Shown here: piece after piece, positions 1-9,108 of the stretch
Numbering within the stretch: position 1 is the first letter of the stretch
Layout: the number at the start of each line of letters is the position of its first letter
Assembly: GCA_945893045.1 (NCBI GenBank)
Contig: CAMDEA010000009.1
Span: 1-64,000 of the forward strand
Reading direction: 5' to 3'
DNA: 64,000 nucleotides
Source of the DNA: Planctomyces sp. SH-PL62
Lineage (GTDB): Bacteria; Planctomycetota; Planctomycetia; Planctomycetales; Planctomycetaceae
Position numbers and translations under genes: made by a program
The notes under the pieces: generated by a model
Told to the model about the DNA's origin: nothing
The model's database searches: none
The model's input: the letters and a program-made list of their open reading frames with translations, nothing else

Positions 1-444
1 CCCTGGAGCGACTATCACCCCTACGGTGACATCAGCCGGCAGAATTACGACTCGTTCAACCTGCATCCTCAGACGATCGCGCTGAACTGCCTCAAGCACA
101 CCGAACACGAGCCGATGACTCGGCTGTATGTCATCGAGGAAGCTTGGGCCAAGAAATACAACCTGCCCGAGTCTGTCTGGCAACAGCGATACGCCGAACC
201 GAAGGAACCGTTCTCGTACTTCCGGCTGCGGACGGTGATGACTCCGGAAGGCCGAGTGACCCGCAGCGCGGTGCCGTGGCTGTCGTATCAAACCAACCTG
301 ACGATTACGGACAACCCACGTCTGATGGCCGAGTCTCAGCGCGGCCCGATGTTCATGGTCCGCCCGATGTCCCAGCGGGACTACGAACCGCAGGATGCCG
401 CCCCTGAATCAGAAGGCTCTTCAAGAGCACCGCTGGGGAATTGA
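1..444 (+). CDS. Hypothetical protein, 5'-truncated by window edge
   Basis: The frame is open from base 1 to a TGA at 442-444, so this is the C-terminal ~147 residues of a longer protein. The visible part is rich in Trp, Tyr, Arg and Pro and has no obvious membrane segment. The last ~20 residues are acidic and Ser-rich and look disordered. I do not recognise the family. It is followed after 33 bp by a convergent transposase gene. The coding call rests on the uninterrupted frame with normal codon use; the function is unknown. Confidence 0.6.
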   Translation, partial: PWSDYHPYGDISRQNYDSFNLHPQTIALNCLKHTEHEPMTRLYVIEEAWAKKYNLPESVWQQRYAEPKEPFSYFRLRTVMTPEGRVTRSAVPWLSYQTNLTITDNPRLMAESQRGPMFMVRPMSQRDYEPQDAAPESEGSSRAPLGN

Positions 445-477
445 GGCGGCGTTGATGACCACCAGCCACAGCTCCTC

Positions 478-924
478 TCAGTCCAACATCCATTCTTCGT
501 ATTCAAGTTCGTGCTTTTTGAGGAACGCTTTCAGTTCGTCCTTGAACGATTTCTTGCGGTGATGTTCGGCTTGGTTCTCGATGTACTTGATCGTGTCATC
601 GACGCCCGACACGCCGATGCTGAACGCTCCGTAGCCCTCTTGCCATTCAAACGTTTTGAGCTTCGGAAACGTCTCGTGCATCCATTTCGAAGAATTGCCC
701 TTCAATAATTGCACGGCTTTGGCAATCGCGAGCGTTGAAGGAAGCGACAGCAAAATGTGGACGTGATCTTCCACGCCACCCACTTTCAGAGCCTTCATTT
801 TGTTCTCGCGAGCAATCCCGCCCAGATACGGCCACAGCCGATCTCGGATGTCCGACGTGATCCACGGTCGCCGCTCCTTCGTGGAGAAAACGACGTGCAT
901 CAGGCAGCTCACGAACGAGTGCAT
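478..924 (-). CDS. REP-associated / IS200-type Y1 transposase (TnpA-like)
   Basis: A 148-residue single-strand DNA transposase of the HUH/Y1 family, close to the usual IS200 TnpA length. The metal-binding HxH is visible as DHVHILL (His54, His56) and the catalytic tyrosine as KYIENQ (Tyr114). The frame stays open upstream to 1071, but the ATG at 922-924 matches the normal TnpA start, and the extra N-terminal residues would be translated from a flanking hairpin repeat. No partner TnpB lies next to it. Neighbouring DNA is full of short paired palindromes with GTAG/GTGG heads, the substrates expected of RAYT-type members of this family. It could alternatively be a plain IS200-like element; the ends of such an element are not clear to me. 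Confidence 0.85.
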   Translation of the reverse strand: MHSFVSCLMHVVFSTKERRPWITSDIRDRLWPYLGGIARENKMKALKVGGVEDHVHILLSLPSTLAIAKAVQLLKGNSSKWMHETFPKLKTFEWQEGYGAFSIGVSGVDDTIKYIENQAEHHRKKSFKDELKAFLKKHELEYEEWMLD

Positions 925-1018
925 GGTAGAGCCTCGCGTTGGAGAAAGGTTTTGTTGGAGTCGGACCAATAGAACGCGCGTGGCGAGAAACGCGAATCCC
1001 AAGTGCCCCTGTCCCGTC

Positions 1019-2255
1019 AGGGACATCCGACAATAGCCCACCGTTTCAACGGTGGGAAACGAATCGGTCAAGGATCGACGAAGCCCCGGTAGGGGCGAAA
1101 GAGTCGGCCTTCAACGCCCGATCCACGAATCCGGATTCGTTGGCATCCAAACTCCGAATGGTCTTTCGTCCCTAGCGGGACTTCACGAATCGCTGTGTCC
1201 CGTAACCCAGCGATAAATCGCTGGGCTATTGTCGGACGTCCCTAGCGGGACAAAGACAAGGCAACGGGACCAAACCGTTCATCGCGCGTAAAGACTTTCA
1301 TGCATTGTCCCGCCAGGGACATCTCGAAAATAGCCCACCGTTTCAACGGTGGGTGGTGAGATCACCCGGCGAGGGTCAGGCCCCGGCAGGGGCGAAAGAG
1401 GCCGGTGATCGCCGCTCCGCCGTTCGCGAACATCCGCTCGACCGGAGGCACCGGAATTCGAGTCCGCGAGATTCAAGGCCACCACGCGGTTGCACATGGC
1501 AGACATTGGCGTGAATCGACATTCGTGCGGGACACACAACACGAGCATCCAAGACGGATCGGTCTTTCGTCCCTGACGGGACTTCATGAATCGTCGCGCC
1601 GCATAACCCAGCAATAAATTGCTGGGCTATTATCGAACGTCCCTAGCGGGACAAAGACAAGACAGCGGCACCAAACCGTTCATCGCGGGTAACGACTTTC
1701 ATGCTTTGTCCCGCCAGGGACATCGCGAAAATAGCCCACCGTTTCAACGGTGGGTGACGAGATCACCCGACGAGGGCCAAGCCCCGGCAGGGGCGAAAGA
1801 GGTCGGTGCTCGCCGCTCCGCCGTTCGAGAACATCCGCACGATCGGAGGCACCGGAGCCGAGGTCGCGAGATTCAAGGCCGCCACGCCGTTGAGTGTGGC
1901 AGACATGGACGTAAATCGGCATGCGTGTGGGATACGCAACGCAAGCATCCGAGACGGATCGGTCTTCCGTCCCTGACGGGACTTTGCGATTCGTTGCGAT
2001 CCGTAACCCAGCGATGAATCGCTGGGCTATTGTCGGGTGTCCCTGACGGGACAAAGACAAGACAACGGCACCAAACCGTTCATCGCACGTAACGACCTTC
2101 ACGCTTTGTCCCGCCAGGGACATCTCGAAAATAGCCCACCGTTTCAACGGTGGGTGGCGAGATCACCCGACGAGGGCCAAGCCCCGGCAGGGGCGAAAGA
2201 GGTCGGTGATCGCCGCTCCGCCGTTCGCGAACATCCACACGACCGGAGACCGATC
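1019..2255. repeat. Three tandem ~400-bp hairpin-rich repeat units
   Basis: The same block recurs with a period of 400-401 bp (for example the GTCTTTCGT or GTCTTCCGT word at 1161, 1562 and 1962). Each unit carries short stem-loops in the same order: GTCCCTAGCGGGAC-type, CCCAGCGATAAATCGCTGGG-type, GTCCCGCCAGGGAC-type and CCCACCGTTTCAACGGTGGG-type palindromes, then a GC-rich stretch. Copies differ by scattered substitutions. The array starts next to the Y1 transposase gene. Open frames across it are short and not conserved in phase, so I treat it as non-coding. A related but shorter block lies at 37398-37596. Confidence 0.85.
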
Positions 2256-2270
2256 CCTATTGGGAATGAA

Positions 2271-2681
2271 TCAAGAATCGAGCTTCTCGAAGAATGAGTC
2301 CAAACTCTGCTCATTCAACGACGGTGCGGAATTGGCTTTTCGATGAGCTTGTTTTTTCTTTGCCAACATCCTGCAACCGACACCCAAACCAAAAAAAACA
2401 GCACTGACTGGGAGCATCTCAAAAAAAGTCTGGCGCGCCGAAAGAAGTTGATTTTCAGCGTCCGCGATTCGTTGATCCATGTATCGATCAAATTGATCTC
2501 TCAGGAAAACGATCTCATTTGGATCGCGCCTTGCCTCTTCCTGGCGTTGGGTCTTGTCGGAATGGTGGCTATGAGCCAAATAGAACGCACCTCCAAAGTA
2601 CAATGCAACGAGCAATGACAGCACGATAAAAATCACTGACAGTTTCGGTAGCCACGATTCAAAGCGGTCTGAACTTTTCAT
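2271..2681 (-). CDS. Small predicted membrane protein, unknown function
   Basis: A 136-residue protein with an N-terminal membrane segment (about residues 14-36), a charged central stretch likely to form a coiled coil (about 45-80), a second hydrophobic segment (about 88-105) and a basic then acidic C-terminal tail. The ATG at 2679-2681 is preceded by an AAAGGGG ribosome binding site about 8 bases upstream. It borders the tandem repeat array on one side and the aminotransferase gene on the other. I do not recognise a family; the good start signal and membrane topology support a real gene. Confidence 0.6.
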   Translation of the reverse strand: MKSSDRFESWLPKLSVIFIVLSLLVALYFGGAFYLAHSHHSDKTQRQEEARRDPNEIVFLRDQFDRYMDQRIADAENQLLSARQTFFEMLPVSAVFFGLGVGCRMLAKKKQAHRKANSAPSLNEQSLDSFFEKLDS

Positions 2682-2744
2682 TGGCGTTCCCCTTTGAACT
2701 TCATCGCAAATAGATCGTCAATCGAGACTTTAGCGGGGCAGTAA

Positions 2745-4010
2745 TTAACCCACCGCATACGGCGTCGTCAGACGGAACTGCGGATGCGTTTCGAGGTACG
2801 CGGCGATGCGGTCGATGCGGGACAGCGCGACGGGGATGAAGTCCACCGCTTTTTGCAGGCGGTCGTTGGGTTCGGCGCAACTGAAGCGGAGGAAGCCGCC
2901 GCCGGCTTCGCCGAAACATTCGCCGCCGAGGCAGGCGACGCCGAAGTTGTCGTCGGCTCCTTCCAGCAGGTACAGCGCGAGGCCGTGGCTCTTGATCCCC
3001 AGCCGGTTGCAGATCGGGGCGACGTTCGGGAAGACGTAGAACGTCGCGGTCGGGTCGAGCGTTTTGAAGCCGTCGATCTGGTTCAGGCCGTTCGTCAATA
3101 GGACCACCTTCTCGCGGAACTTGGCCATGACGGCGTCACGCTCGGCGGAGTCTCGTTCGAGGGCGGCCTTGCCGGCGAGTTGCACGATGGGAGGCGTGCA
3201 GCTCAGCGTGGTGTTGATCATCTTGCTGATTGAGTCCACGATCTCGGCCGACGAGACCGCGAAGCCCAGGCGCCAGCCGCTCATGCTGTAGCTTTTGCTG
3301 AACGTGTACGCGGCCACGCACTGCTCCATCATGCCGGGCTGAGCCAGCAGTGAATGATGTTTGCCCTTCCAAACCATGTGGCAATACGGCTCGTCGCTGA
3401 GCACCGCGATGTTCTTGCCGCGGATCAGGTCGGCGATCTCCACTAAATCTTGCTCGGTCTGCACGCCGCCGGTCGGGTTGTGCGGCGAGTTCAAAAAGAT
3501 CGCCTTCGGTTTTGGATCGTCGCGCAGAAATGCTTCGATGTCCGCGATCGCCGGGCGAAAACCGTTCGACTGCTTGAGCGGCTTAAAGACTGCGCGAGCG
3601 CCACGCCGAAGGATGTTCGGCGTGTAGGTCGGGAAGTACGGGCTGAAGACAAGCACTCCGTCGTTCGGATCGAGAAACGCTTCGCAGAAGAATTGCTCAA
3701 AAACCTTTGCCCCCGGCCCGACGACGACGTTCTTGGCCTCGGCCGGAATGCCGAACTCCTCTCGCACGAACTTCGCCGCCGCGTCGCGGAACTCCGGCAA
3801 ACCGGGTGACGGGCAGTAATGTGACTGATTGTTGGCGATGGCTTGCGTGCCGCTCGACTTGGCCGACGCGGTGCTGTCGAAAGGGCTGTCGCCGATTTCG
3901 AGTTCGACGACGTCTTTGCCTTTAGCCTTCAAAGCTTTTGCCACAGCGAGCACGGTGAAGGCGGTTTCGACGGTGAGTGACTTCGTGAATTGGCTAAGTT
4001 GAAGAGACAC
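2745..4010 (-). CDS. Class I/II PLP-dependent aminotransferase
   Basis: A 421-residue cytosolic fold-type I aminotransferase of the aspartate/aromatic aminotransferase group. Key positions are visible: the NPTG cofactor loop (Asn178), the SDEPY motif (Asp206, Tyr209) and the Schiff-base lysine in SKSYSMSGWRLGF (Lys239). The frame extends upstream to 4100, but GTG at 4008-4010 has an AAGGAGC ribosome binding site 7-8 bases before it and begins exactly where the fold should, so I use it. The amino-acid substrate cannot be decided from sequence; planctomycete relatives are usually labelled aspartate aminotransferase. It stands alone rather than in an amino-acid biosynthesis operon. Confidence 0.9.
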   Translation of the reverse strand: MSLQLSQFTKSLTVETAFTVLAVAKALKAKGKDVVELEIGDSPFDSTASAKSSGTQAIANNQSHYCPSPGLPEFRDAAAKFVREEFGIPAEAKNVVVGPGAKVFEQFFCEAFLDPNDGVLVFSPYFPTYTPNILRRGARAVFKPLKQSNGFRPAIADIEAFLRDDPKPKAIFLNSPHNPTGGVQTEQDLVEIADLIRGKNIAVLSDEPYCHMVWKGKHHSLLAQPGMMEQCVAAYTFSKSYSMSGWRLGFAVSSAEIVDSISKMINTTLSCTPPIVQLAGKAALERDSAERDAVMAKFREKVVLLTNGLNQIDGFKTLDPTATFYVFPNVAPICNRLGIKSHGLALYLLEGADDNFGVACLGGECFGEAGGGFLRFSCAEPNDRLQKAVDFIPVALSRIDRIAAYLETHPQFRLTTPYAVG

Positions 4011-4103
4011 GGGATCGCTCCTTGGAGGTTTGTTTGGATGAGATGCGGGCCACAAGATAGCCGAGGTTGCGAAGAGGTGACACGGATCGGCGACGCGCAA
4101 AAA

Positions 4104-4198
4104 GAAGCCCGGCTTCTGTGGAGAAGCCGGGCTTCAGAAATCGTCGTGGAGCACGTTTTCAACGTGCTCGTCACGGGCAAGTTGGAAACGTGCCCCAC
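4104..4198. repeat. Intergenic hairpin plus REPIN-like palindrome pair (GTGG/CCAC heads)
   Basis: A perfect 14-bp-arm hairpin (4104-4117 with 4122-4135) is followed by a pair of hairpins bounded by GTGG at 4146 and CCAC at 4195-4198. It lies between two minus-strand genes and has no T-run, so it is more likely a mobile REPIN-like element than a classical terminator. Confidence 0.7.
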
Positions 4199-4206
4199 GG
4201 CATTCG

Positions 4207-5940
4207 CTACTTCTTTTTCGTGCCGAAGCTGACGAACAAGACGCCCTTCTTTTCGGGGACTGCGTATCCGCCGTTGGGGGTCAGGTACTTCTTGACGGAG
4301 TCGAAGCTCGGCAGTTTCTCAAAGTCGATCATCGGCAGGAGCAGGCCGGCCTGGCCTCCCTTGGCCATTTCCCACAGTGCTTCCATTTGGGAATCGCTGC
4401 GTGAGAAGCTGGCGATGGAGGACTTCGCCGGAATGTGTTCGGCGATGGCCTTGTACTCAGCCGAATCGACCAGCGCGTCGCCATCGGTGTCGCCGCGGAG
4501 CATCGACTCGACCGCAGTCACGTCATTGCTGATCATCAACTGATCTTTGCCAATCGCGAGACCCGCCATCTTCGGTTCCAGGCTGCCGCTGAGGTCAGGC
4601 ACCTCGAACTCGATGATCGTTGAGCCTTTGAATTCGCGCGTCTTGCCGGGGAAGCCGGGAGTGTTCGTGATTTTGGTGAGCGTCGATTGAAATTTCTTCG
4701 CATCCTTCAAGCCAATCGCGACGACCACGCGATCTTGGCCCTTTTCGTCCCCTTTCTTCTTCGCCGGTTCCACGACGACTTGAATGCGTCCCGACAGCGA
4801 TTCAAGGATGTCCTTTTTCAAATGCACTCGCGGCTCTTGCTGAGCCAAGTTTTCGACGATGTCGTCCAAGCCACCTGGCGGGGCGTTGGGAATCATTGCG
4901 AACAAGCTGCTGGCCGCTTGATACGCTTCGCTGACGTCCCAGTTCACCGAGAACCACGCACTCGCGTTCGATGAAACCCATTTGGGGGGCTTCTGCTCGA
5001 CGGCCGGGAATTGGAAGAGGTTCATGACTCCCTTCGTCGGCTGCTCGATGACGAGGAACGTCTTCGAGACGCTGTCGAACTGTTCGGTCCCCATGTCCGC
5101 CGAACCGCCGACCGCCTTGAGGCTGAACAATCCGAGCGGTTCCAGGAACACACCGGCCAGCGCGAGTTGTGGATTCTGAGCGGCCGCCTGCGCGAGCCCG
5201 GCTTGCAGCAAACCGATGGGATTGATGTACCACACGATGAGACCGTCTTCGTCGTCGGTTTGGCACTTCTCCAGAATCAGATTGTAGTTGTCATTGTCCG
5301 CGAACGTGTCGGAGTGCTTGCCATCCCAGCGGTTCAGGACTCCCTTGGCGGTGGCCAGATCGGAGCTGATGACGATCATCGTGTCCTTGATGAAATAGAC
5401 CAGTTTGTTCGGCTGCTGGGGGCTGCCGCCCTTGAAGGTCCAGGTGGTGACCTTGGTGCCGTCGATCTCTTCGTCGTCGCTCTCCGCGCCGTTGTCTTCG
5501 AGGGCCTTCTCGGCTTTCTCCAGCAGAGCGTCGACGGTCTTCTCGTTGTCGCCGAAGTCCAGAAACATCACGGCCGACAACTTCTTGCCGGGGGGCGTCA
5601 GCACGGCGAATGCGAACTCACCGCTGGGGATTTGCAGCAGAGCCTTCAGTGAGACGCCGAGTTCCTCTTCCACTTTTCCGGAAACGCCTTCGAGGGCTTT
5701 CATGATCTCTTGCTTGAACGGCTCGAAGGTCGAGTCTTCTGCAAGGTTGCCCATCGCCGTCTTGGCCCAGCGAGCTTTCAGCTCGTCCACATCCGGCACC
5801 GACACGTACACGGCCACTTCCGGTGGCAGGAGTCGATCTGTGCCGACTGGCTCATCATCCGCCGCAAACACCGGCAGGCGAGGCAACAACACTGCCGCCA
5901 ACGCCAACCACAACGTTCCGACTCGCAACCAACGATTCAT
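4207..5940 (-). CDS. Secreted protein of unknown function (DUF3352-like)
   Basis: A 577-residue exported protein. The N-terminus (MNRWLRV, hydrophobic core, then AADDEP) is a Sec signal peptide cleaved near residue 27. The rest is soluble, acidic and Lys-rich, with repeating alpha/beta segments such as VPDVDELKARW and SADMGTEQFDSV reminiscent of the DUF3352 type found in planctomycetes; that assignment is by resemblance only. A TTG six codons upstream would also open the frame, but the ATG at 5938-5940 gives the normal signal peptide. The stop codon TAG is the middle of a GTAG word at 4207-4210. No enzymatic motif is visible. Confidence 0.75.
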   Translation of the reverse strand: MNRWLRVGTLWLALAAVLLPRLPVFAADDEPVGTDRLLPPEVAVYVSVPDVDELKARWAKTAMGNLAEDSTFEPFKQEIMKALEGVSGKVEEELGVSLKALLQIPSGEFAFAVLTPPGKKLSAVMFLDFGDNEKTVDALLEKAEKALEDNGAESDDEEIDGTKVTTWTFKGGSPQQPNKLVYFIKDTMIVISSDLATAKGVLNRWDGKHSDTFADNDNYNLILEKCQTDDEDGLIVWYINPIGLLQAGLAQAAAQNPQLALAGVFLEPLGLFSLKAVGGSADMGTEQFDSVSKTFLVIEQPTKGVMNLFQFPAVEQKPPKWVSSNASAWFSVNWDVSEAYQAASSLFAMIPNAPPGGLDDIVENLAQQEPRVHLKKDILESLSGRIQVVVEPAKKKGDEKGQDRVVVAIGLKDAKKFQSTLTKITNTPGFPGKTREFKGSTIIEFEVPDLSGSLEPKMAGLAIGKDQLMISNDVTAVESMLRGDTDGDALVDSAEYKAIAEHIPAKSSIASFSRSDSQMEALWEMAKGGQAGLLLPMIDFEKLPSFDSVKKYLTPNGGYAVPEKKGVLFVSFGTKKK

Positions 5941-6051
5941 GTTCGATCCGATCTGCAAAAAGAGACGCCGTCACGGACGGCTGTTTGGTTTTCACGCACA
6001 AGGTCCGTCGTACCACGGACCGGGCCAAACGGTTTCGTTCCGTTTGTCGTG

Positions 6052-6118
6052 GTGCTCGTAGTGACCCGATTCATCGGGTCATGGTCAGAGACCGCATCAA
6101 TGCGGTCGCTACGAGCAC
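6052..6118. repeat. REPIN-like element, GTAG/CTAC heads
   Basis: Outer 10-bp inverted repeats (GTGCTCGTAG at 6052 and its complement at 6109-6118) enclose two independent hairpins, one around TGACCCGATTCATCGGGTCA and one around GACCGCATCAATGCGGTC. The element lies in the 350-bp gap between divergent genes; the rest of the gap (5941-6051, 6119-6291) shows only further short palindromes. Confidence 0.75.
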
Positions 6119-6291
6119 CGCCAAGCGGCCCGCCGCGGCGGGTTGTAGGAGCGACGAAATAGGCACGCAAGGCAGGCTCCGCTCAGGCTCTTGCCGATCG
6201 CGACTGCATTGCGGCGTCCAACATTCGAGCGGTAGTCTGAGCGCGAACTGCCCGTCGAATTGGTTCGTCTTTACTGCAAGGGAGCCTGCTG

Positions 6292-7590
6292 ATGTTACGC
6301 GAGAGAATCGTGCGTCGTGCTTGGATATTTGCGGTGCTGTGCTGCCTGAGTCTCGGAACGGTTTCGGGCGCTGAGTTCCCGGCGTTCGAGCAACTTCCGG
6401 TTCGCCCGGAGCCGCCCGATCCGCTCGTAATGCTCGACGGCACGCCGGTCCGCACGCGCGATGATTGGTTCAACAAGCGACGTCCCGAATTGAAGGCGCT
6501 GTTCGAGCACTACATGTATGGCAAGGCTCCGCCGCCACCGGACAATCTCACCGCGACCATCGTCCGCACCGACGAGAAGTGTCTCGATGGCAAGGCCACG
6601 CTCCGCGAAGTCACGATCAAGTTCGGACCGAAGACCGCGCCGCCCATCAACCTGCTGTTGATCGTGCCCAACGGACGCAAAGGGCCAGCACCGGTCTTTG
6701 TCGGATTGAACTTCTGCGGCAATCACACGGTGCTGGCTGATCCGCAAATCGCGCTGCCATCGCAGTGGATTTACAAGAGCTGCGCCGGCGTCGAGAACGA
6801 TCGCGCCACCGACAAAGGACGCGGGACACAAAAGGATGTCTGGTGTCCCGACTTACTGGTGGAGCGCGGTTATGCGTTGGCAACGCTCTACAACGCGGAC
6901 CTCGATCCCGATACGCCCGAACTGACCGACGGCATTCATCCGCATTACTTGCCGGCGGGACAAGACAAGCTCGGCCCACACGATTGGGGCACGATCCGCG
7001 CGTGGGCTTGGGGTGTGTCCCGCGTCGTCGATTACCTCGTGACCCGGCCGGACATCGACAAGTCGCGCATCTGCGCCGTCGGTCATTCGCGTCTCGGCAA
7101 GACCGCGTTGTTTGCGGCGGCTTTCGACGAACGCATCGCGCTGTCGGTGCCGCATCAATCGGGCACTGGCGGGATGGCGCTGAATCGTGGCAACGATCAA
7201 GAAACCATCGAGCGAATCAATCGAGTCTTCCCGCACTGGTTCAGCGACTCGTTCGTCCCATTCGGCGGCAATGAAACAAAGCTGCCGATCGACCAGCACC
7301 TGCTCGTCGCGTTGGTCGCTCCGCGCCCGCTGTTCGATGGCGAGGGGGATCAAGACAAGTGGGCCAACTTCGACAACGCGATGCTGTCGCTGAAAGGAGC
7401 CGACAAGGTCTACAAGTTCCTCGGCGGTCGCGGTCTCGCCGGCAGCGGCCTCGTCAGCGGCGACGAAGCCTTCACCGACGCCAACTGCGGCGACCTCGTG
7501 CAGTACCGCCGCGACGAAAAGCACGTCCTCAACCGAGCCTACTGGCAACGCATCCTCGACTTCGCCGACCGCAAGCTGCCGCCAAAGTAG
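6292..7590 (+). CDS. Secreted CE15-like esterase (glucuronoyl esterase-type alpha/beta hydrolase)
   Basis: A 432-residue exported alpha/beta hydrolase. A signal peptide ends near residue 26 (VSGAEF). The nucleophile elbow is GHSRLGK with Ser266, matching the Cys/His-Ser-Arg-x-Gly-Lys signature of CE15 glucuronoyl esterases, and His411 in DEKHVLN is placed as the catalytic histidine. These enzymes cut the ester between 4-O-methyl-glucuronate of xylan and lignin alcohols, so a role in plant polymer breakdown is likely but inferred. The ATG has an AAGGGAG ribosome binding site. Its TAG stop is supplied by the GTAG head of the following palindromic element. Some family members are annotated acetylxylan esterase. 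Confidence 0.85.
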   Translation: MLRERIVRRAWIFAVLCCLSLGTVSGAEFPAFEQLPVRPEPPDPLVMLDGTPVRTRDDWFNKRRPELKALFEHYMYGKAPPPPDNLTATIVRTDEKCLDGKATLREVTIKFGPKTAPPINLLLIVPNGRKGPAPVFVGLNFCGNHTVLADPQIALPSQWIYKSCAGVENDRATDKGRGTQKDVWCPDLLVERGYALATLYNADLDPDTPELTDGIHPHYLPAGQDKLGPHDWGTIRAWAWGVSRVVDYLVTRPDIDKSRICAVGHSRLGKTALFAAAFDERIALSVPHQSGTGGMALNRGNDQETIERINRVFPHWFSDSFVPFGGNETKLPIDQHLLVALVAPRPLFDGEGDQDKWANFDNAMLSLKGADKVYKFLGGRGLAGSGLVSGDEAFTDANCGDLVQYRRDEKHVLNRAYWQRILDFADRKLPPK

Positions 7591-7638
7591 ACGAGTCACT
7601 CCGTGACTCGAATTCCGGTCACGGAGTGACCGGTCTAC
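7587..7638. repeat. REPIN-like element overlapping a stop codon
   Basis: GTAG at 7587-7590 and CTAC at 7635-7638 bound two hairpins (GAGTCACTCCGTGACTC and CGGTCACGGAGTGACCG). The first head contains the TAG stop codon of the upstream esterase gene. The element separates two convergent genes and could also act as a bidirectional terminator. Confidence 0.8.
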
Positions 7639-7654
7639 TTTGATCCGGGTCGGC

Positions 7655-8845
7655 CTATCCGTTCATCCGCGCCAATTCGCGCAGGAAGTCGAGAGCCTCA
7701 TCGACCTCCATGACCTGCATCCCGCGCACTCGGCCGCCGCGGTCGCACTTTTGGAGCAGCATCAACTCATCGTAGTCCGGTGACTCGCGCAACCGCTGCC
7801 GCGCGCGAAAGCCGATCGTGCCGTCGGCGACGAGATGCGCCTCCATGTGATGCTCGATGAACCACGCGGTGCGCGGCGTGATGAACTCACCCAGCGCTTC
7901 GAGCGCGGCGGCGACGTGGTCGTCCGGATCGAGTCCCTTGCCGATGTCGTGCAGCAGCGCGGCCAGCAGGAATTCCTCATCGTAGGGGAGTTCGTCGCGA
8001 GCCAACTCGAAGACTTGCAGGCTGTGATAGAGCACGTCTCCTTCCGGATGATGCTTCTTGGATTGGCCGACTCCCTCCAACGGCAGCAACAGCGAACGAA
8101 AAACTTGGAAGCGATCGACCTTGCTCTCGGCATCGAGCACTTCGTCGTCGAGTTCGATGTCGGGATACTCGTGGTGGAGCAGTTGCTCAAACTCGGCGAG
8201 CGACGCGCGTTCGATCGCTTTGCCGGTGATCGAACTCTTAAAGACGTAGGCCAGCTTCTCAACCGAGTAGAGCGTCAGCTCGATCGGAAACCGGTCCTGA
8301 ATGTGGATGTGAGTGAAGACACGCTCTTCACCGTGCTTACGGACGTGCTTGCTCTCGATGTCAAACGTCATGCCTTCCTGGTCCAAGACCATCGCGACCG
8401 ATTCGGCGCTCGACGTGAAGACGTGCAGATCAATGTCCGAGCCGTGCCGCACATGGCCAGTCAGCGTGCTGCCGATCAACTTCGGCTTGAAAGCCGCCAG
8501 TAGCCGCATCACCCGCAATGCTTCGATGCGCATCTCGCGAAGATGATCGTGTCGCGAGTCCCCTTCAAAGAGGAACGCCATCCGCTGAATCTCATCGCGG
8601 ATTTCGGAATTGCTGGGCAAGTCGGACGGCTTCACCCAACCTTGGCAGATGGCCCGTGCGGCTTTGAGCTTCGCGCGGTAGTACTCTTTCTCTTCGCGGC
8701 GGTACATCAGCCGAGCGGCCTCGAAGACAATCTGCCGCCGCAGCTTTTCGTTTCCGCGTTTGCGAGCGAAACGGTCGCGCTCTATCGGAATCGGATCGGG
8801 GCCGGACGTGTCATTCACGTCCTCCAGCGGTTTGTCGTGCGACAT
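7655..8845 (-). CDS. Nucleotidyltransferase-HD domain protein
   Basis: A ~396-residue cytosolic protein with a nucleotidyltransferase core (GS at 125-126 then GSDIDLHVF with Asp137 and Asp139 as metal ligands) followed by an HD phosphohydrolase domain (LLHDIGKGLDPDDH near residue 300). This order recalls bacterial tRNA CCA-adding enzymes and GlnD-like proteins, but the protein is not long enough for GlnD, so the substrate is unknown. The frame is open upstream to 9001; I chose ATG 8843-8845 (MSHDKPLE) because the residues before it are low-complexity read-through. An alternative ATG is at 8870-8872. No clear ribosome binding site precedes either. Confidence 0.75.
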   Translation of the reverse strand: MSHDKPLEDVNDTSGPDPIPIERDRFARKRGNEKLRRQIVFEAARLMYRREEKEYYRAKLKAARAICQGWVKPSDLPSNSEIRDEIQRMAFLFEGDSRHDHLREMRIEALRVMRLLAAFKPKLIGSTLTGHVRHGSDIDLHVFTSSAESVAMVLDQEGMTFDIESKHVRKHGEERVFTHIHIQDRFPIELTLYSVEKLAYVFKSSITGKAIERASLAEFEQLLHHEYPDIELDDEVLDAESKVDRFQVFRSLLLPLEGVGQSKKHHPEGDVLYHSLQVFELARDELPYDEEFLLAALLHDIGKGLDPDDHVAAALEALGEFITPRTAWFIEHHMEAHLVADGTIGFRARQRLRESPDYDELMLLQKCDRGGRVRGMQVMEVDEALDFLRELARMNG

Positions 8846-9034
8846 AAAGCAATGTGCCGAGATCAAGCCCATCAAAGCGGCACCGGGCTGGGCGACATGA
8901 TACGCCGCAGAGAAACATCGGCAAGTCGGCGATGAAAATGAAATCTCAAAGAGCAAGACCTCACGCCGCGACGAACGAGGACGCCGATGAAATGCTTGCA
9001 ACGGATTGCCGATCCGATAAGTTTCCGACGTACT

Positions 9035-9092
9035 GTGGGGCAGGTTTTCAACCTGCCCGTCCCACTGCTGGCAGGTTGAAAACCTGCCCCAC
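9035..9092. repeat. REPIN-like element (GTGG/CCAC heads) just upstream of frr
   Basis: GTGGGGCAGGTTTTCAACC at 9035 and its complement ending at 9092 form long inverted arms, each arm itself a hairpin. The element ends only 6 bases before the frr ribosome binding site, so it sits in the frr leader if transcription starts further upstream. Confidence 0.8.
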
Positions 9093-9108
9093 GAACCAAG
9101 GATCGATC

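Noticed and set aside
1279-2297. Several open frames of 60-155 codons on both strands across the tandem repeats
   Set aside because: They are translations of the hairpin array, repeat the same peptides in each unit, and lack ribosome binding sites.
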